64,000 nt of DNA from Niallia nealsonii. Lineage in GTDB: Bacteria > Bacillota > Bacilli > Bacillales > Cytobacillaceae. The notes under the pieces were generated by a model. The model saw only the letters and a list, made by a program, of their open reading frames with translations. It did no database searches and was not told the DNA's origin. Location of the stretch: NCBI RefSeq assembly GCF_002835805.1, contig NZ_PISE01000043.1, positions 1 through 64,000 of the forward strand, given 5' to 3'. This document shows, piece after piece, positions 53,793 through 63,399 of the stretch. The position numbers were made by a program, and so were the translations under genes. Within the stretch, counting starts at the first letter, position 1, and each line of letters starts with the position of its first letter.

Positions 53793-54182
53793 TTATTTAA
53801 TGATAATACTTTTTTTTCCTTTCGATTTAGCAACAGCTTGTTTACTAATGAGAATTTCTAAGATTTCCCTATTTAAGACAGCTTGAATTTCTTTTGTGTC
53901 GATGGAAAATGGAAAAGAAACAGTTCGCTGTTTTTTTTCTATATTGCGATTGATTAAGCAGTTTACCATGATTGTTAATGCATCATTTTCTGCTGAAATG
54001 TTTAAATCCTCTTTTTTGCAAGGTGGCAATAGTGCTTCAATTATATAATAATTTTCTGTTTCAAATACATCAATTCTAAATTCAGCTTCGTCTAAAAAGG
54101 TTGTGAGGGGATCGAGAAAAAAATCCTTCAGCCAATCTTCCATATTGCCATTCCAGTTTTGCTTATCCTTCTTATTATTCAT
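53793..54182 (-). CDS. Hsp20/alpha-crystallin-like spore coat protein
   Basis: 129-aa protein with a degenerate alpha-crystallin fold (FRIDVFETENYYIIEALLPP, CKKEDLNISAENDALTIMVN, then RTVSFPFSIDTKEIQAVLNR and a C-terminal ISKQAVAKSKGKKSIIIK). B. subtilis CotM, which sits beside sspP upstream of citB, has this type, and the neighbourhood here is the same. ATG at 54182 with AAGGAGG upstream, not the 54212 frame start. Likely mother-cell expressed during sporulation. Confidence 0.75.
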   Translation of the reverse strand: MNNKKDKQNWNGNMEDWLKDFFLDPLTTFLDEAEFRIDVFETENYYIIEALLPPCKKEDLNISAENDALTIMVNCLINRNIEKKQRTVSFPFSIDTKEIQAVLNREILEILISKQAVAKSKGKKSIIIK

Positions 54183-54303
54183 GCTAAAATCCTCCTTATT
54201 ATTACACAGCATATTCGATTCATTCGAAAGATGTGAAAAATAAAGGGTCTAGAGCAGAAAGTTCAAAGTGTCCAAATAGTTTCAAAGTAATAAGATTCGA
54301 CGG

Positions 54304-54336
54304 AGCTAAAGGAGAAAAAGGTGTTCTCCTTTAGCT
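54304..54336. terminator. Hairpin after sspP
   Basis: Perfect 13-bp stem AGCTAAAGGAGAA / TTCTCCTTTAGCT, 7-base loop, without a strong U-tract. Confidence 0.55.
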
Positions 54337-54349
54337 GATTAACAATTAT

Positions 54350-54493
54350 TTACATATCGTGATGGCTGTTATGTTTTTGACGACTATGATTTCTATTTTT
54401 AACTTTTTTGCTGCCGCTAAGTGGTTCTGGCTGTCCTGTTGGCTGACCTTTTGGGGAGTTTTTACGCATATCTTTGCTGTCGTTTTTATTCAT
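54350..54493 (-). CDS. sspP: Small acid-soluble spore protein P
   Basis: 47-aa SspP (CotL type). It contains the diagnostic [27 protein letters not shown] ending, nearly the same as B. subtilis SspP. ATG with GGAGAG about 8 bases upstream. CATACTA, the consensus -10 for sigma-G, lies at 54537-54543 on the minus strand, which fits forespore expression. Adjacent to the CotM-like gene and upstream of citB as in B. subtilis. Confidence 0.95.
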   Translation of the reverse strand: MNKNDSKDMRKNSPKGQPTGQPEPLSGSKKVKNRNHSRQKHNSHHDM

Positions 54494-54734
54494 AGTTTAT
54501 CTCTCCTTTTGGCTCGTTAATAATATGGCTAACCATTAGTATGTGTGTTTAAATAAACTAATTGGTTGTATTTTTCATCCTGAAAAAAACCTCTAAATAG
54601 AAGTTTCACTCATTAGAATGGGCAAATAATGTTCCTTTATACTGAATAATTTTATCTTTGGTTACGCAAAGTATTACTAGAGTTTTTTATTGGAACATAT
54701 CTATCCATTTTTATTTAATTGGAGGTTTAATTAG

Positions 54735-54992
54735 ATGATCTATGATAAAGATAAACAGCAAGCATTTCAGGCAGCACAGCGAGGATTAATTGAAACACAG
54801 AATTTATATCAGGATATTGTAAAAGATTCTGCAAGCTATGGGCATCAATTAAAGCATTTAAAAGAAGAAATTAATGAAACCTATCAGCAGATCGAGAATG
54901 CATTAGAAGTAGCATCTGAACATCAAAGACATCAATTAGAAACATTTCAGCAAGATTTAAAAAGTATTGTCAGTGAAGTAAACGAATTTTAG
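54735..54992 (+). CDS. Small helical protein
   Basis: 85-aa, fully helical, probably coiled coil: FQAAQRGLIETQNLYQDIVK, LKHLKEEINETYQQIENALE, HQRHQLETFQQDLKSIVSEV. A good TTGGAGG site precedes the ATG. I do not recognise the family with certainty; DUF2524-like small spore-former proteins look alike. Ends 294 bases before acnA. Confidence 0.7.
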   Translation: MIYDKDKQQAFQAAQRGLIETQNLYQDIVKDSASYGHQLKHLKEEINETYQQIENALEVASEHQRHQLETFQQDLKSIVSEVNEF

Positions 54993-55115
54993 GAGAGTCG
55001 TGCTTAGATCAGACATTTATGGATGTTTTGAAAAAAATCTCATAAATATCTGATCTTTTTTTGTTTTTTGAAAATATATCACTTAAAATGATTGATAAAG
55101 GGGTATAATAAAGCT

Positions 55116-55176
55116 CTTTCATAAGTTAATCTTATTATAAATGATAACTTTCTTATCATTTACTTATGAATGAAAG
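55116..55176. promoter_or_regulatory. Nested dyads upstream of aconitase
   Basis: Outer arms CTTTCATAAGT / ACTTATGAATGAAAG (55162-55176) around inner AATGATAA / TTATCATT (55140-55160). They lie just after a TATAAT (55105) and 110-170 bases before the acnA ATG. ATAA...TTAT halves are what CcpC binds at citB in B. subtilis. CcpC control is inferred, not shown. Confidence 0.5.
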
Positions 55177-55286
55177 TATATTAAAATGAAAGACGGTAAA
55201 TAGGGAATAGAAGAGTTCATAATAGTACATATTGTTCGACTATTTTTCTATTTTTGGTATATGATTACATAGAGGGGGTAATACAT

Positions 55287-57992
55287 ATGGCAAAAGATAT
55301 TTTTAATGCGCGCAAATCCTTTGAATTAGGTGGAAAGCGTTATCATTATTATCAATTGGCAGCTTTAGAAAACAAAGGGATTGGAAAGGTTTCCAATCTG
55401 CCGTATTCTATTAAAGTTTTATTAGAATCGGTTTTACGACAAATGGATGGTTTTGTAATTGATGAAAAACATGTGGAAAATCTAGCAAAATGGGGAACAG
55501 ATAAAGTACAGGAAATCGATGTTCCATTTAAGCCTTCTCGTGTTATCTTACAAGATTTCACAGGCGTTCCAGCAGTAGTAGATTTGGCATCTCTAAGAAA
55601 AGCGATGGCAGATCTTGGCGGAGACCCAAATAAAATCAACCCGGAAAAACCAGTTGATTTAGTTATCGACCACAGTGTTCAAGTAGATAAATTTGGCACA
55701 CCTGATGCATTAAAAGCAAATATGGATTTAGAATTTGAACGAAATGCAGAGCGTTATCAATTTTTAAGCTGGGCGCAAAAATCATTTGATAACTATCGTG
55801 CTGTTCCTCCTGCAACAGGAATTGTCCATCAAGTAAATTTAGAATATTTAGCAAATGTGGTCCATGTTGTAGAAAATGAGGACGGCGAATACGAAACATT
55901 CCCTGATACATTGGTTGGAACAGATTCCCATACAACAATGATCAATGGAATCGGTGTACTTGGATGGGGTGTCGGCGGTATTGAAGCAGAAGCTGGCATG
56001 CTTGGACAGCCTTCTTATTTCCCAGTGCCAGAAGTAGTTGGGGTAAAGCTTGTTGGGGATATGCCAAACGGTTCTACTGCAACAGATCTTGCGTTAAAGG
56101 TAACACAAGTGCTAAGAACAAAAGGGGTAGTCGGCAAATTTGTTGAGTTCTTTGGTCCTGGTGTGCCACAGCTACCACTAGCAGACCGTGCGACGATTGC
56201 CAATATGGCACCAGAATATGGAGCAACTTGCGGATTTTTTCCTGTAGATGAGGAATCTCTTACTTATATGCGCTTAACAGGACGTTCCGAAGAGCAAATT
56301 AAAGTGGTAGAAACTTACTGCAAAGAAAATGGGTTATTCTTTGATCCAACTCTTGAGCCTGTTTACACAGATATAGTAGAAATTAATCTTTCTGAAATTG
56401 AGGCAAATCTTTCAGGACCTAAACGCCCGCAAGATTTGATTCCATTATCTAACATGCAAGAAGCATTTGTAGATTCTGTAACGGCCAAAGAAGGAAACCA
56501 AGGATTTGGCTTGAAAAAGTCTGAATTTGATAAAGAAGTAACGGTGGACTTTTCAAACGGCGACTCTACAACCATGAAAACTGGTTCTGTTGCGATTGCA
56601 GCGATTACTAGCTGTACAAATACATCCAATCCTTATGTATTAGTAGGAGCTGGTCTTGTTGCGAAAAAGGCAGTAGAACTAGGAATGGAAGTACCTAAAT
56701 TTGTGAAAACATCTTTGGCTCCTGGTTCAAAAGTAGTAACAGGCTATTTAAGAGACTCTGGTCTTCTACCATATTTAGAGCAAATTGGCTTTAACTTAGT
56801 AGGTTATGGCTGTACAACATGTATTGGTAACTCTGGTCCATTACGTGAAGAAATCGAAATGGCGGTTGCTGATTCTGATTTGCTTGTTACATCTGTGCTT
56901 TCAGGTAACCGTAACTTTGAAGGACGTATTCATCCGCTAGTGAAAGCAAACTATTTAGCATCACCGCCGCTAGTAGTTGCCTATGCACTTGCTGGTACAG
57001 TTAATATTGATTTGCAAAAAGAAGCAATCGGTAAAGACAAAGATGGTAATGACGTCTTCTTTAAGGATATTTGGCCATCAACAGAAGAAGTAAATGAATT
57101 AGTTCATCGTACTGTAACGCCTGAACTATTTAACAGAGAATATGAGCGTGTATTTGATGATAACGAGCGTTGGAATGAAATTCAAACAAATAGTGATTCA
57201 CTATACACATTTGATGAAACGTCCACGTATATTCAAAACCCTCCATTCTTTGAAGGGCTAAAGCCAGATCCAGAAAAAGTTCTGCCATTAAAAGATTTAA
57301 AAATTGTCGGCAAGTTTGGCGACTCTGTGACAACAGACCATATTTCTCCAGCTGGAGCAATTGGCATCAATACACCTGCTGGAAAATACTTAAAAGATAA
57401 TGGAGTAGAACCACGCGACTTTAACTCTTACGGTTCTCGTCGTGGTAACCATGAAGTAATGATGAGAGGTACGTTTGCCAATATTCGTATCAGAAACCAA
57501 ATCGCACCAGGCACAGAAGGTGGTTATACTACTTACTGGCCAACTGGTGAAGTGACATCTATTTATGATGCATGTATGCAATATAAACAAGATGGAACAG
57601 GTTTAATGGTTATCGCCGGCAAGGATTACGGAATGGGTTCATCTCGTGACTGGGCTGCTAAAGGTACAAACCTACTAGGAATTAAAACAGTTATTGCTGA
57701 AAGTTTTGAGCGTATTCACCGTTCTAACCTAGTGTTAATGGGGGTATTGCCTCTTCAATTTAAAGATGGGGAAAGTGCCGAAACTTTAGGGTTGACTGGA
57801 AAAGAAACATTTAATGTCTATGTAGACGAAACAGTTAAACCACGTGATTATATCGAAGTGACTGCTACAGATGAAGCTGGCAATAAAACTACATTTGAAG
57901 CATTAGTTCGTTTTGATTCAGAAGTAGAAATTGATTATTACCGTCATGGCGGAATTTTGCCAATGGTATTAAGAGATAAATTAAAAAATTAA
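55287..57992 (+). CDS. acnA: Aconitate hydratase A
   Basis: 901-aa aconitase of the AcnA/CitB/IRP type, a [4Fe-4S] enzyme of the TCA cycle that turns citrate into isocitrate; the apo-form can bind RNA. Iron-sulfur cysteines lie in [10 protein letters not shown] and [12 protein letters not shown]. Also [20 protein letters not shown] and the swivel-domain arginine loop [17 protein letters not shown] at 55287 follows AGAGGGGG; a 55254 start has no site. Preceded by nested dyads that may bind CcpC; sspP nearby as in B. subtilis. Confidence 0.98.
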   Translation: MAKDIFNARKSFELGGKRYHYYQLAALENKGIGKVSNLPYSIKVLLESVLRQMDGFVIDEKHVENLAKWGTDKVQEIDVPFKPSRVILQDFTGVPAVVDLASLRKAMADLGGDPNKINPEKPVDLVIDHSVQVDKFGTPDALKANMDLEFERNAERYQFLSWAQKSFDNYRAVPPATGIVHQVNLEYLANVVHVVENEDGEYETFPDTLVGTDSHTTMINGIGVLGWGVGGIEAEAGMLGQPSYFPVPEVVGVKLVGDMPNGSTATDLALKVTQVLRTKGVVGKFVEFFGPGVPQLPLADRATIANMAPEYGATCGFFPVDEESLTYMRLTGRSEEQIKVVETYCKENGLFFDPTLEPVYTDIVEINLSEIEANLSGPKRPQDLIPLSNMQEAFVDSVTAKEGNQGFGLKKSEFDKEVTVDFSNGDSTTMKTGSVAIAAITSCTNTSNPYVLVGAGLVAKKAVELGMEVPKFVKTSLAPGSKVVTGYLRDSGLLPYLEQIGFNLVGYGCTTCIGNSGPLREEIEMAVADSDLLVTSVLSGNRNFEGRIHPLVKANYLASPPLVVAYALAGTVNIDLQKEAIGKDKDGNDVFFKDIWPSTEEVNELVHRTVTPELFNREYERVFDDNERWNEIQTNSDSLYTFDETSTYIQNPPFFEGLKPDPEKVLPLKDLKIVGKFGDSVTTDHISPAGAIGINTPAGKYLKDNGVEPRDFNSYGSRRGNHEVMMRGTFANIRIRNQIAPGTEGGYTTYWPTGEVTSIYDACMQYKQDGTGLMVIAGKDYGMGSSRDWAAKGTNLLGIKTVIAESFERIHRSNLVLMGVLPLQFKDGESAETLGLTGKETFNVYVDETVKPRDYIEVTATDEAGNKTTFEALVRFDSEVEIDYYRHGGILPMVLRDKLKN

Positions 57993-58003
57993 TCGATGAT
58001 AAC

Positions 58004-58096
58004 AATGGTGCAAGACAAATAGCGCATCTAGTATGGGGATAAGGCCATATACTGGATGACTATTATGGTCTTGCGCCATTTTTTATATGCAGTCTT
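58004..58096 (+). terminator. acnA terminator, long-loop type
   Basis: AATGGTGCAAGAC pairs with GTCTTGCGCCATT 61 bases later, followed by TTTTTTAT. The loop holds a smaller hairpin. Confidence 0.7.
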
Positions 58097-58187
58097 TTGA
58101 AAAAACTTTTCGGCGAGTAAGTTGTAATAAAGTGGAATTTTGATCAGTGGGGAGAGAAGTGTTTAGAGAAGGGCCTAAGTGTTTTAA

Positions 58188-58337
58188 ATGTTTAAAGATG
58201 AGAAGGTTGTTTATGTGGAAATGCGTTATCCAAAACATAAAGGGATGACGGAAATAAAAGCGTATTTAAAAAATGAAGGGAGTTTTATATGGGAAGATTA
58301 TTTTAATAAAAAGTCGAGCAGTTTAATAGGAAAATAA
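58188..58337 (+). CDS. Small frame, possibly a gene remnant
   Basis: 49-codon frame (MFKDEKVVYVEMRYPKHKGM, AYLKNEGSFIWEDYFN). Its composition looks coding, but no clear ribosome site precedes the ATG. I do not recognise it. Gap 57993-58389 otherwise holds only the acnA terminator. Confidence 0.35.
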   Translation: MFKDEKVVYVEMRYPKHKGMTEIKAYLKNEGSFIWEDYFNKKSSSLIGK

Positions 58338-58389
58338 CCGGCCATTTGTTACTATAGAGTAGTATGGACAAACATTAGGAGGAATAAAG

Positions 58390-58779
58390 ATGGCATTAAC
58401 ATTTGGGAAATTAGTAGAAGAAGCTAAAAATAATGTATCAGGCATTTCATCTGCAGAGGCAAAAAAGAAGATTGCAGAAAATTCAAATACATATGTAATT
58501 GATGTTCAAGATGCAGCTGATGCAGGTGCTTGTGGTTTAATTCCAAGCAGTGTCAATATTTCATTAGGTATGCTTCCCATTCGAGCAGATTTAGAATTGC
58601 CGGAAAATTTCCGCAATCCGGAATTGGCGGATAGAAATCGTCCAGTTCTTGTTACATGCGGTGCAGGTGGACAAGCGGCATTAGGAGCTTATCTATTAAA
58701 GCAAATGGGCTTTACAGATGTGGCGTTTATTGAAGGCGGAACAACTGCATGGAAAGAAGCAGGATTTGAAACAGTTTAA
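58390..58779 (+). CDS. Rhodanese-like sulfurtransferase
   Basis: 129-aa single rhodanese domain. The active-site cysteine is in VTCGAGGQAALGAYLL (about residue 98); INVxD-like YVIDVQDAADAGACGLIPSS and FIEGGTTAWKEAGF are conserved. Active loop CGAGGQ differs from the thiosulfate-sulfurtransferase CRxGxR type, so the acceptor is open. AGGAGG lies 7 bases before the ATG. Confidence 0.9.
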   Translation: MALTFGKLVEEAKNNVSGISSAEAKKKIAENSNTYVIDVQDAADAGACGLIPSSVNISLGMLPIRADLELPENFRNPELADRNRPVLVTCGAGGQAALGAYLLKQMGFTDVAFIEGGTTAWKEAGFETV

Positions 58780-58792
58780 TTAAGTGAAAAAG

Positions 58793-58830
58793 AGGGCTTC
58801 CTATCTAAGACCAGTTAGAGGAAGCCCTTT
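58793..58830. terminator. Rhodanese terminator
   Basis: AGGGCTTCCT / AGGAAGCCCT, 16-base loop; the U-tract TTTAT is where repeat copy 5 begins. Confidence 0.85.
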
Positions 58831-58832
58831 AT

Positions 58833-58937
58833 CACGCATTAACGGGCTTTTGCCCCCCCACCTAAGGGATGGTAAGAGAAAACGAGAAATCTAGGCGGGG
58901 GTTTTCTTCATCCCCCACTGATTAAAGTTTCACTTTA
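58833..58937. repeat. Dispersed structured repeat, copy 5
   Basis: 105 bases after TTTAT. CACGCATTAACGGGC, stem CCCCCACCTA / TAGGCGGGGG around GGGATGGTAAGAGAAAACGA, ends TTTCACTTTA. Its right end abuts the stop codon of the convergent dehydrogenase gene. Confidence 0.75.
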
Positions 58938-59921
58938 TTAATAGCCTAATTTTTTATCTACTACATTTAAAAGAGGAAGCCCTTTTTTAAAACGAATAAT
59001 ATTTTTTAAAAATATATCCATATAACGTTCTATTGTTTTAGGAGAATAGTAGGCAGCATGTGGAGAAATCAGACAATTATCAAGAGTCCAAAATGGGTGG
59101 TCTGCCGGAAGAGGCTCTATTTCGAATACATCGAGTGCCGCTCCTCTAATTTTTTTCGTTTTTAAAGCGTGAATTAAGTCTGTTTCGGCTATTGTGTTCC
59201 CTCTGCCAACATTTATTAAATAGCTGCTAGGTTTCATTTTATTTATTTTTTCTTTGTTTATTAGATGAAAGGTTTCTTCTGTGGATGGAAGGGCAAGCAC
59301 AAGAAAATCTGCTTCCATCAGAACTCTATCCATTTCTTCTAAACTTACTACCTCATCTGCAGGATCATTTTGCTCAAGTGTCTTAGCTCGTTTTCGGCAG
59401 CCAATTACTTTCATCTCCAGCCCTTTTATACGTTTCGCAATTTCTTTGCCAATTTCCCCGTAGCCAATAACGCCAACCGTTGCCCCAGTTAACTCAGTGA
59501 CCTCTGCTTCTTCCCATCTTTTTGCCTGTTGATTGTGAATCATGTTTGGGATTCCTCTTGCAAAACTTGTGATCATTGCAATCGTGTGCTCTGCAATAGG
59601 AATAGACGTACAGCCTTTCGTATTCGTGATTATTAAATCATGCTGAATCGTTTTTTGATGAAGAAGTTGGTCCATGCCTACACTTAAAGATTGCACCCAT
59701 TGAATATTTGGTGCAGCGTCTAAGATTGTAAGGGAATCGTGAAGGCCTAATGTTAAGACGACATTGCATAAAGTGAGGTCGTGGTTGACAACTGGTTCTT
59801 TTTCACCATATATCCACGGTTCCATTAATAATGTCGCCCCAAGTTGATTTATTTTTTGTACATATTTTTCTGGTATAGCATTTCGTGCATAGATAACAAG
59901 TTTTTCAGTAGAACTATTCAT
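58938..59921 (-). CDS. D-2-hydroxyacid dehydrogenase family protein
   Basis: 327-aa NAD-dependent dehydrogenase. Rossmann motif VGVIGYGEIGKEIAKRIKG (about 143-161); catalytic Arg in NVGRGNTIAETDLI, Glu in DVFEIEPLP, and His in ISPHAAYYSPKT. It reduces 2-oxo acids to D-2-hydroxy acids; the substrate is not clear. GGAGGGG lies before the ATG. Convergent with the rhodanese gene, with repeat copy 5 between. Confidence 0.9.
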   Translation of the reverse strand: MNSSTEKLVIYARNAIPEKYVQKINQLGATLLMEPWIYGEKEPVVNHDLTLCNVVLTLGLHDSLTILDAAPNIQWVQSLSVGMDQLLHQKTIQHDLIITNTKGCTSIPIAEHTIAMITSFARGIPNMIHNQQAKRWEEAEVTELTGATVGVIGYGEIGKEIAKRIKGLEMKVIGCRKRAKTLEQNDPADEVVSLEEMDRVLMEADFLVLALPSTEETFHLINKEKINKMKPSSYLINVGRGNTIAETDLIHALKTKKIRGAALDVFEIEPLPADHPFWTLDNCLISPHAAYYSPKTIERYMDIFLKNIIRFKKGLPLLNVVDKKLGY

Positions 59922-60728
59922 TCATAACCGCCCCTCCATAAAAATGAATATATACTCATAACGGCATATATTCATTTTTTCTTTTTATAAAAAATTTCCC
60001 TTTCACTCTAAATAAAATTCAATCAAAATATAGCCTTCTTTCTATATAGTAGAAAAGAAAAGGTGTTTGGTTTATTTTCGGAGATCACGCTCTTTTGTTT
60101 TTATTGAGTAATAACTTAAAGGAAACTCTGAACCTGTTTTTTATAAAAAAGCGGTGCTTTATATCTTCCTGCAATTAAATGGATGCTGGAGAAGGTAAGG
60201 AATATCTTATTGATGGGGGGATAAATACTTGCCTCCGTTTTAATCAGAGAAAGTAAAAAAGAGGTAGCATGGTATCGTGTAGTCTCCACAGAACATTATA
60301 GTCAAGAAATAAAGCAACTTGCATTCGGTTATCTAAATGCCAAGTGTATGGCTAATGGTAAGAAGGGGATAACCGAGTAAAAAAAGGCAGAAGAATTTTG
60401 GAACAAGTTGTCGAAAAAAATATTTTTAAAAGATTTATAGACAATATATGCTGTTTAAATGGAATTAGGAAGCTGGAAATTGCGGTTAAATAGTATATGA
60501 TTGAGACAAAATTCGAGCTTTTTTTCACATGATTTTAAACTTTCTAACTTTTTTATAAAAAAAATAAAAATTATGAAAATGCATTAAATCAACATTGTAA
60601 ACGCTATCTAGTTAAATATTTAAAAAATACGAAAAACTTTTCTAAAAAAAAGCATTGTATAAAAATAAAAGATTACTTATAATAAAGTCAAGTTAGTTAA
60701 ATGAACATGAATTGTGAGGTAAATTGAC
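59922..60728. other. Intergenic with a possible decayed frame
   Basis: 807 bases. At about 60235-60380 an unstarted frame reads SVLIRESKKEVAWYRVVSTE HYSQEIKQLAFGYLNAK and stops; codon texture suggests a gene relic of unknown type. The remainder to glnA is AT-rich. TTATAATAAAG near 60676 is a plausible -10. I found no convincing TnrA/GlnR box by eye. Confidence 0.45.
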
Positions 60729-62063
60729 ATGACAGAGATTACATTAGGACAAATTCAATCAATTATTAAAGAGAAAAGTGTAGAATTATTACATCTACAA
60801 TTTGTTGACATCGAAGGGATTTTAAAAAATATCACAATTACTTCAGCACAATTAGATGACGCTGCTGAAGGAAAAATTATGATGGATGGATCTTCTATTA
60901 AAGGTTTTTCACCTATTAATAAATCAGACTCTTACCTTGCTCCAGATTTAAATACATTTGTAGTACTACCTTGGACTGAAACAGAAGGGTATTCAGAAGC
61001 TCGTTTCCTTTGTTCTGTAACAAATCCAGATGGAACATTATTTGAAGGAGATACTCGTAATGTTCTTAAGAAAACAGTAGCACGTGCAGCTGAACAAGGA
61101 TATTCCATTTCTGTAGGTCCTGAATTAGAGTTTTTCTTATTCAAAACAGACGAAAATGGTTATCCAACAACTGAACTTGGCGATTTAGGCGGATACTTTG
61201 AGCCATCACCAAAAGATTTAGGCGAAAAAGTTCGTGTGGAAATTTTCAAAGCATTAAAAGCAATGGGCTTCACAATTGAAGCACTTCACCATGAAGTAGC
61301 AGAAGGTCAACATGAAATAAACTTCAAATATGCTGACGCTTTAACTGCAGCAGACCTTTCAACTACTTATAAATGGGTTGTAAAAACAATTGCAGCACAA
61401 TACGGTTTACATGCTACATTTATGCCTAAACCAGTATTCGGAATCAACGGTTCTGGAATGCATGTTAACATGTCATTCTTCAAAGATGGCCAAAACATAT
61501 TCTTTGATGAGTCTGACGAATTGCAGCTTTCAAGTACAGCTTATTCATTTATCGCAGGTCTTCTAGAAAATGTTAAGAGTTTTGTAGCGGTAACAAATCC
61601 TCTAGTAAACTCTTACAAACGTCTAGTTCCTGGATATGAAGCACCTTGCTATTTAGCTTGGTCTGCATCTAACCGTTCTGCTTTAATCCGTATTCCTGCG
61701 AAAAAAGGAATGGCAACTCGTGTAGAACTTCGTTGTCCAGATCCATCTGCTAACCCATACTTAACATTTGCAGTAATCGCTTCTGCTGGTTTAGATGGAG
61801 TAGAAAAAGGCTTAAAAGCTCCAGCTCCAGTAAACGAAGATATCTTCCATATGTCAGAAGAGCGTCGTGAAGAGCTTGGAATTGATAGCTTGCCTGGTGG
61901 ATTAGAAGCAGCTGTTGCTGAATTAGAAGCTGGTGAAATCGGTCTTAAAACACTTGGAGAGCATGTATTTAATGAATATGTAGCTGCTAAAAGAGCTGAG
62001 TGGGATAGCTATCGTACAGCAGTTCATGCTTGGGAAATTAACAACTATCAATTTAAGTTCTAA
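60729..62063 (+). CDS. glnA: Glutamine synthetase, type I-alpha
   Basis: 444-aa enzyme making glutamine from glutamate, ammonia and ATP as a dodecamer. Beta-Asp loop MDGSSIKGF, metal site VGPELEFFLF and AEGQHEINFKY, ATP site NGSGMHVNMSF, Glu flap NPLVNSYKRLVPGYEAPCY. It lacks the adenylylation Tyr loop and the 25-residue insert of I-beta enzymes, as in Bacillus, where FBI-GS regulates TnrA/GlnR. glnR, usually just upstream, is not here. Confidence 0.97.
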   Translation: MTEITLGQIQSIIKEKSVELLHLQFVDIEGILKNITITSAQLDDAAEGKIMMDGSSIKGFSPINKSDSYLAPDLNTFVVLPWTETEGYSEARFLCSVTNPDGTLFEGDTRNVLKKTVARAAEQGYSISVGPELEFFLFKTDENGYPTTELGDLGGYFEPSPKDLGEKVRVEIFKALKAMGFTIEALHHEVAEGQHEINFKYADALTAADLSTTYKWVVKTIAAQYGLHATFMPKPVFGINGSGMHVNMSFFKDGQNIFFDESDELQLSSTAYSFIAGLLENVKSFVAVTNPLVNSYKRLVPGYEAPCYLAWSASNRSALIRIPAKKGMATRVELRCPDPSANPYLTFAVIASAGLDGVEKGLKAPAPVNEDIFHMSEERREELGIDSLPGGLEAAVAELEAGEIGLKTLGEHVFNEYVAAKRAEWDSYRTAVHAWEINNYQFKF

Positions 62064-62075
62064 TAACAGGCATAT

Positions 62076-62111
62076 AAAAGGAGGAAGGCAAATGCCTTCC
62101 TCCTTTTATTG
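62076..62111 (+). terminator. glnA terminator
   Basis: 15-bp perfect stem AAAAGGAGGAAGGCA / TGCCTTCCTCCTTTT with a 2-base loop. Confidence 0.92.
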
Positions 62112-62299
62112 TAAGGTTAATAGAAAACTATTTTAGTAGTACATGATTAATACAATCTAAAGTACTAGGAATAGTAGTTTTTTTTTATGCAGTTCTTTTA
62201 ATTTGTGACGGATATGTTAAAATAACTATAGATGGCTTAAAAGGTAATGTATACCTATTAACGATTCAATTATTAATTGTTGCAAGGAGAATTTAATTT

Positions 62300-63232
62300 A
62301 TGGAAAAAGTATTAATATTTGGTCATAAGAATCCTGATACGGATACTATTTGTTCTGCAATTGCATATGCAGAATTAAAAAAGGACTTAGGTGTAGACGC
62401 TGAACCAGTTCGTTTAGGAGAAGTAAACGGCGAAACACAATATGCTCTTGATTATTTTAAAACAGAAGCGCCTAGATTTATTGAAAAAGCAGCTTCTGAA
62501 GCAAAATCGGTTATCCTAGTGGATCATAATGAATTCCAACAAAGTGTGGAAGATATTAAAGAAGTGTCTATCCTAGAAGTAATCGACCACCACCGTATTG
62601 CTAATTTTGAAACAAGCGATCCTTTGTACTATCGTGCAGAACCAGTTGGATGTACAGCAACTATTTTAAATAAAATGTACAAAGAAAATGGCGTAGAAGT
62701 CAAAAAAGAAGTAGCAGGATTAATGCTTTCTGCCATTATTTCTGACTCTTTATTATTTAAATCGCCAACATGCACAGAACAAGATATTCAAGCGGCAAAA
62801 GAACTTGCTGAAATTGCAGGCGTTAATGCTGAAGAATATGGTTTAGAAATGCTAAAAGCTGGTGCTGATTTAAGCGATAAGACAGTAGAACAATTGATTT
62901 CACTTGATGCAAAAGAATTCCCAATGGGTACATATAAAGTGGAAGTAGCTCAAGTAAATGCTGTTGATACAAACGATGTATTAGCTAAACAAGCAGAGTT
63001 GGAAGAAGCATTAAATAAAACAATTGCTGCTAAAAACTTAGATCTATTTTTGCTTGTTGTAACAGATATCTTAAACAATGATTCTGTTGCATTAGCAGTA
63101 GGAAGCAAAACTGAAGCAGTGGAAAAAGCATTTAATGTAACATTAGAAAACAATACAGTATTATTAAAAGGTGTTGTATCCCGTAAAAAACAAATTGTTC
63201 CTGTATTAACAGAAACATTTAACGCACTATAA
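62300..63232 (+). CDS. ppaC: Manganese-dependent inorganic pyrophosphatase
   Basis: 310-aa family II pyrophosphatase of the DHH superfamily. Metal motifs [15 protein letters not shown] and the DHH box VIDHHRI in the N-terminal domain; GCTATIL and [11 protein letters not shown] follow; the C-terminal DHHA2 domain has the substrate SRK in [11 protein letters not shown]. It pulls biosynthetic reactions by hydrolysing PPi. AAGGAGA precedes the ATG. Confidence 0.98.
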   Translation: MEKVLIFGHKNPDTDTICSAIAYAELKKDLGVDAEPVRLGEVNGETQYALDYFKTEAPRFIEKAASEAKSVILVDHNEFQQSVEDIKEVSILEVIDHHRIANFETSDPLYYRAEPVGCTATILNKMYKENGVEVKKEVAGLMLSAIISDSLLFKSPTCTEQDIQAAKELAEIAGVNAEEYGLEMLKAGADLSDKTVEQLISLDAKEFPMGTYKVEVAQVNAVDTNDVLAKQAELEEALNKTIAAKNLDLFLLVVTDILNNDSVALAVGSKTEAVEKAFNVTLENNTVLLKGVVSRKKQIVPVLTETFNAL

Positions 63233-63245
63233 ATTAATAGGCTGC

Positions 63246-63290
63246 ACAAAAAACACTCTAAAGAAAATCTTTAGAGTGTTTTTTGTGAGA
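63246..63290 (+). terminator. ppaC terminator
   Basis: ACAAAAAACACTCTAAAG / CTTTAGAGTGTTTTTTGT, almost perfect, 5-base loop. Confidence 0.9.
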
Positions 63291-63399
63291 AAATAAAGCT
63301 AATAAAAATAGGCATCTATAATGGGGTCTATTCTGTTAAGCTACATGTAATTGCGATAAAATAATAATATAGAAAGTCTTTTAAAAGGCGGTGAATGCA

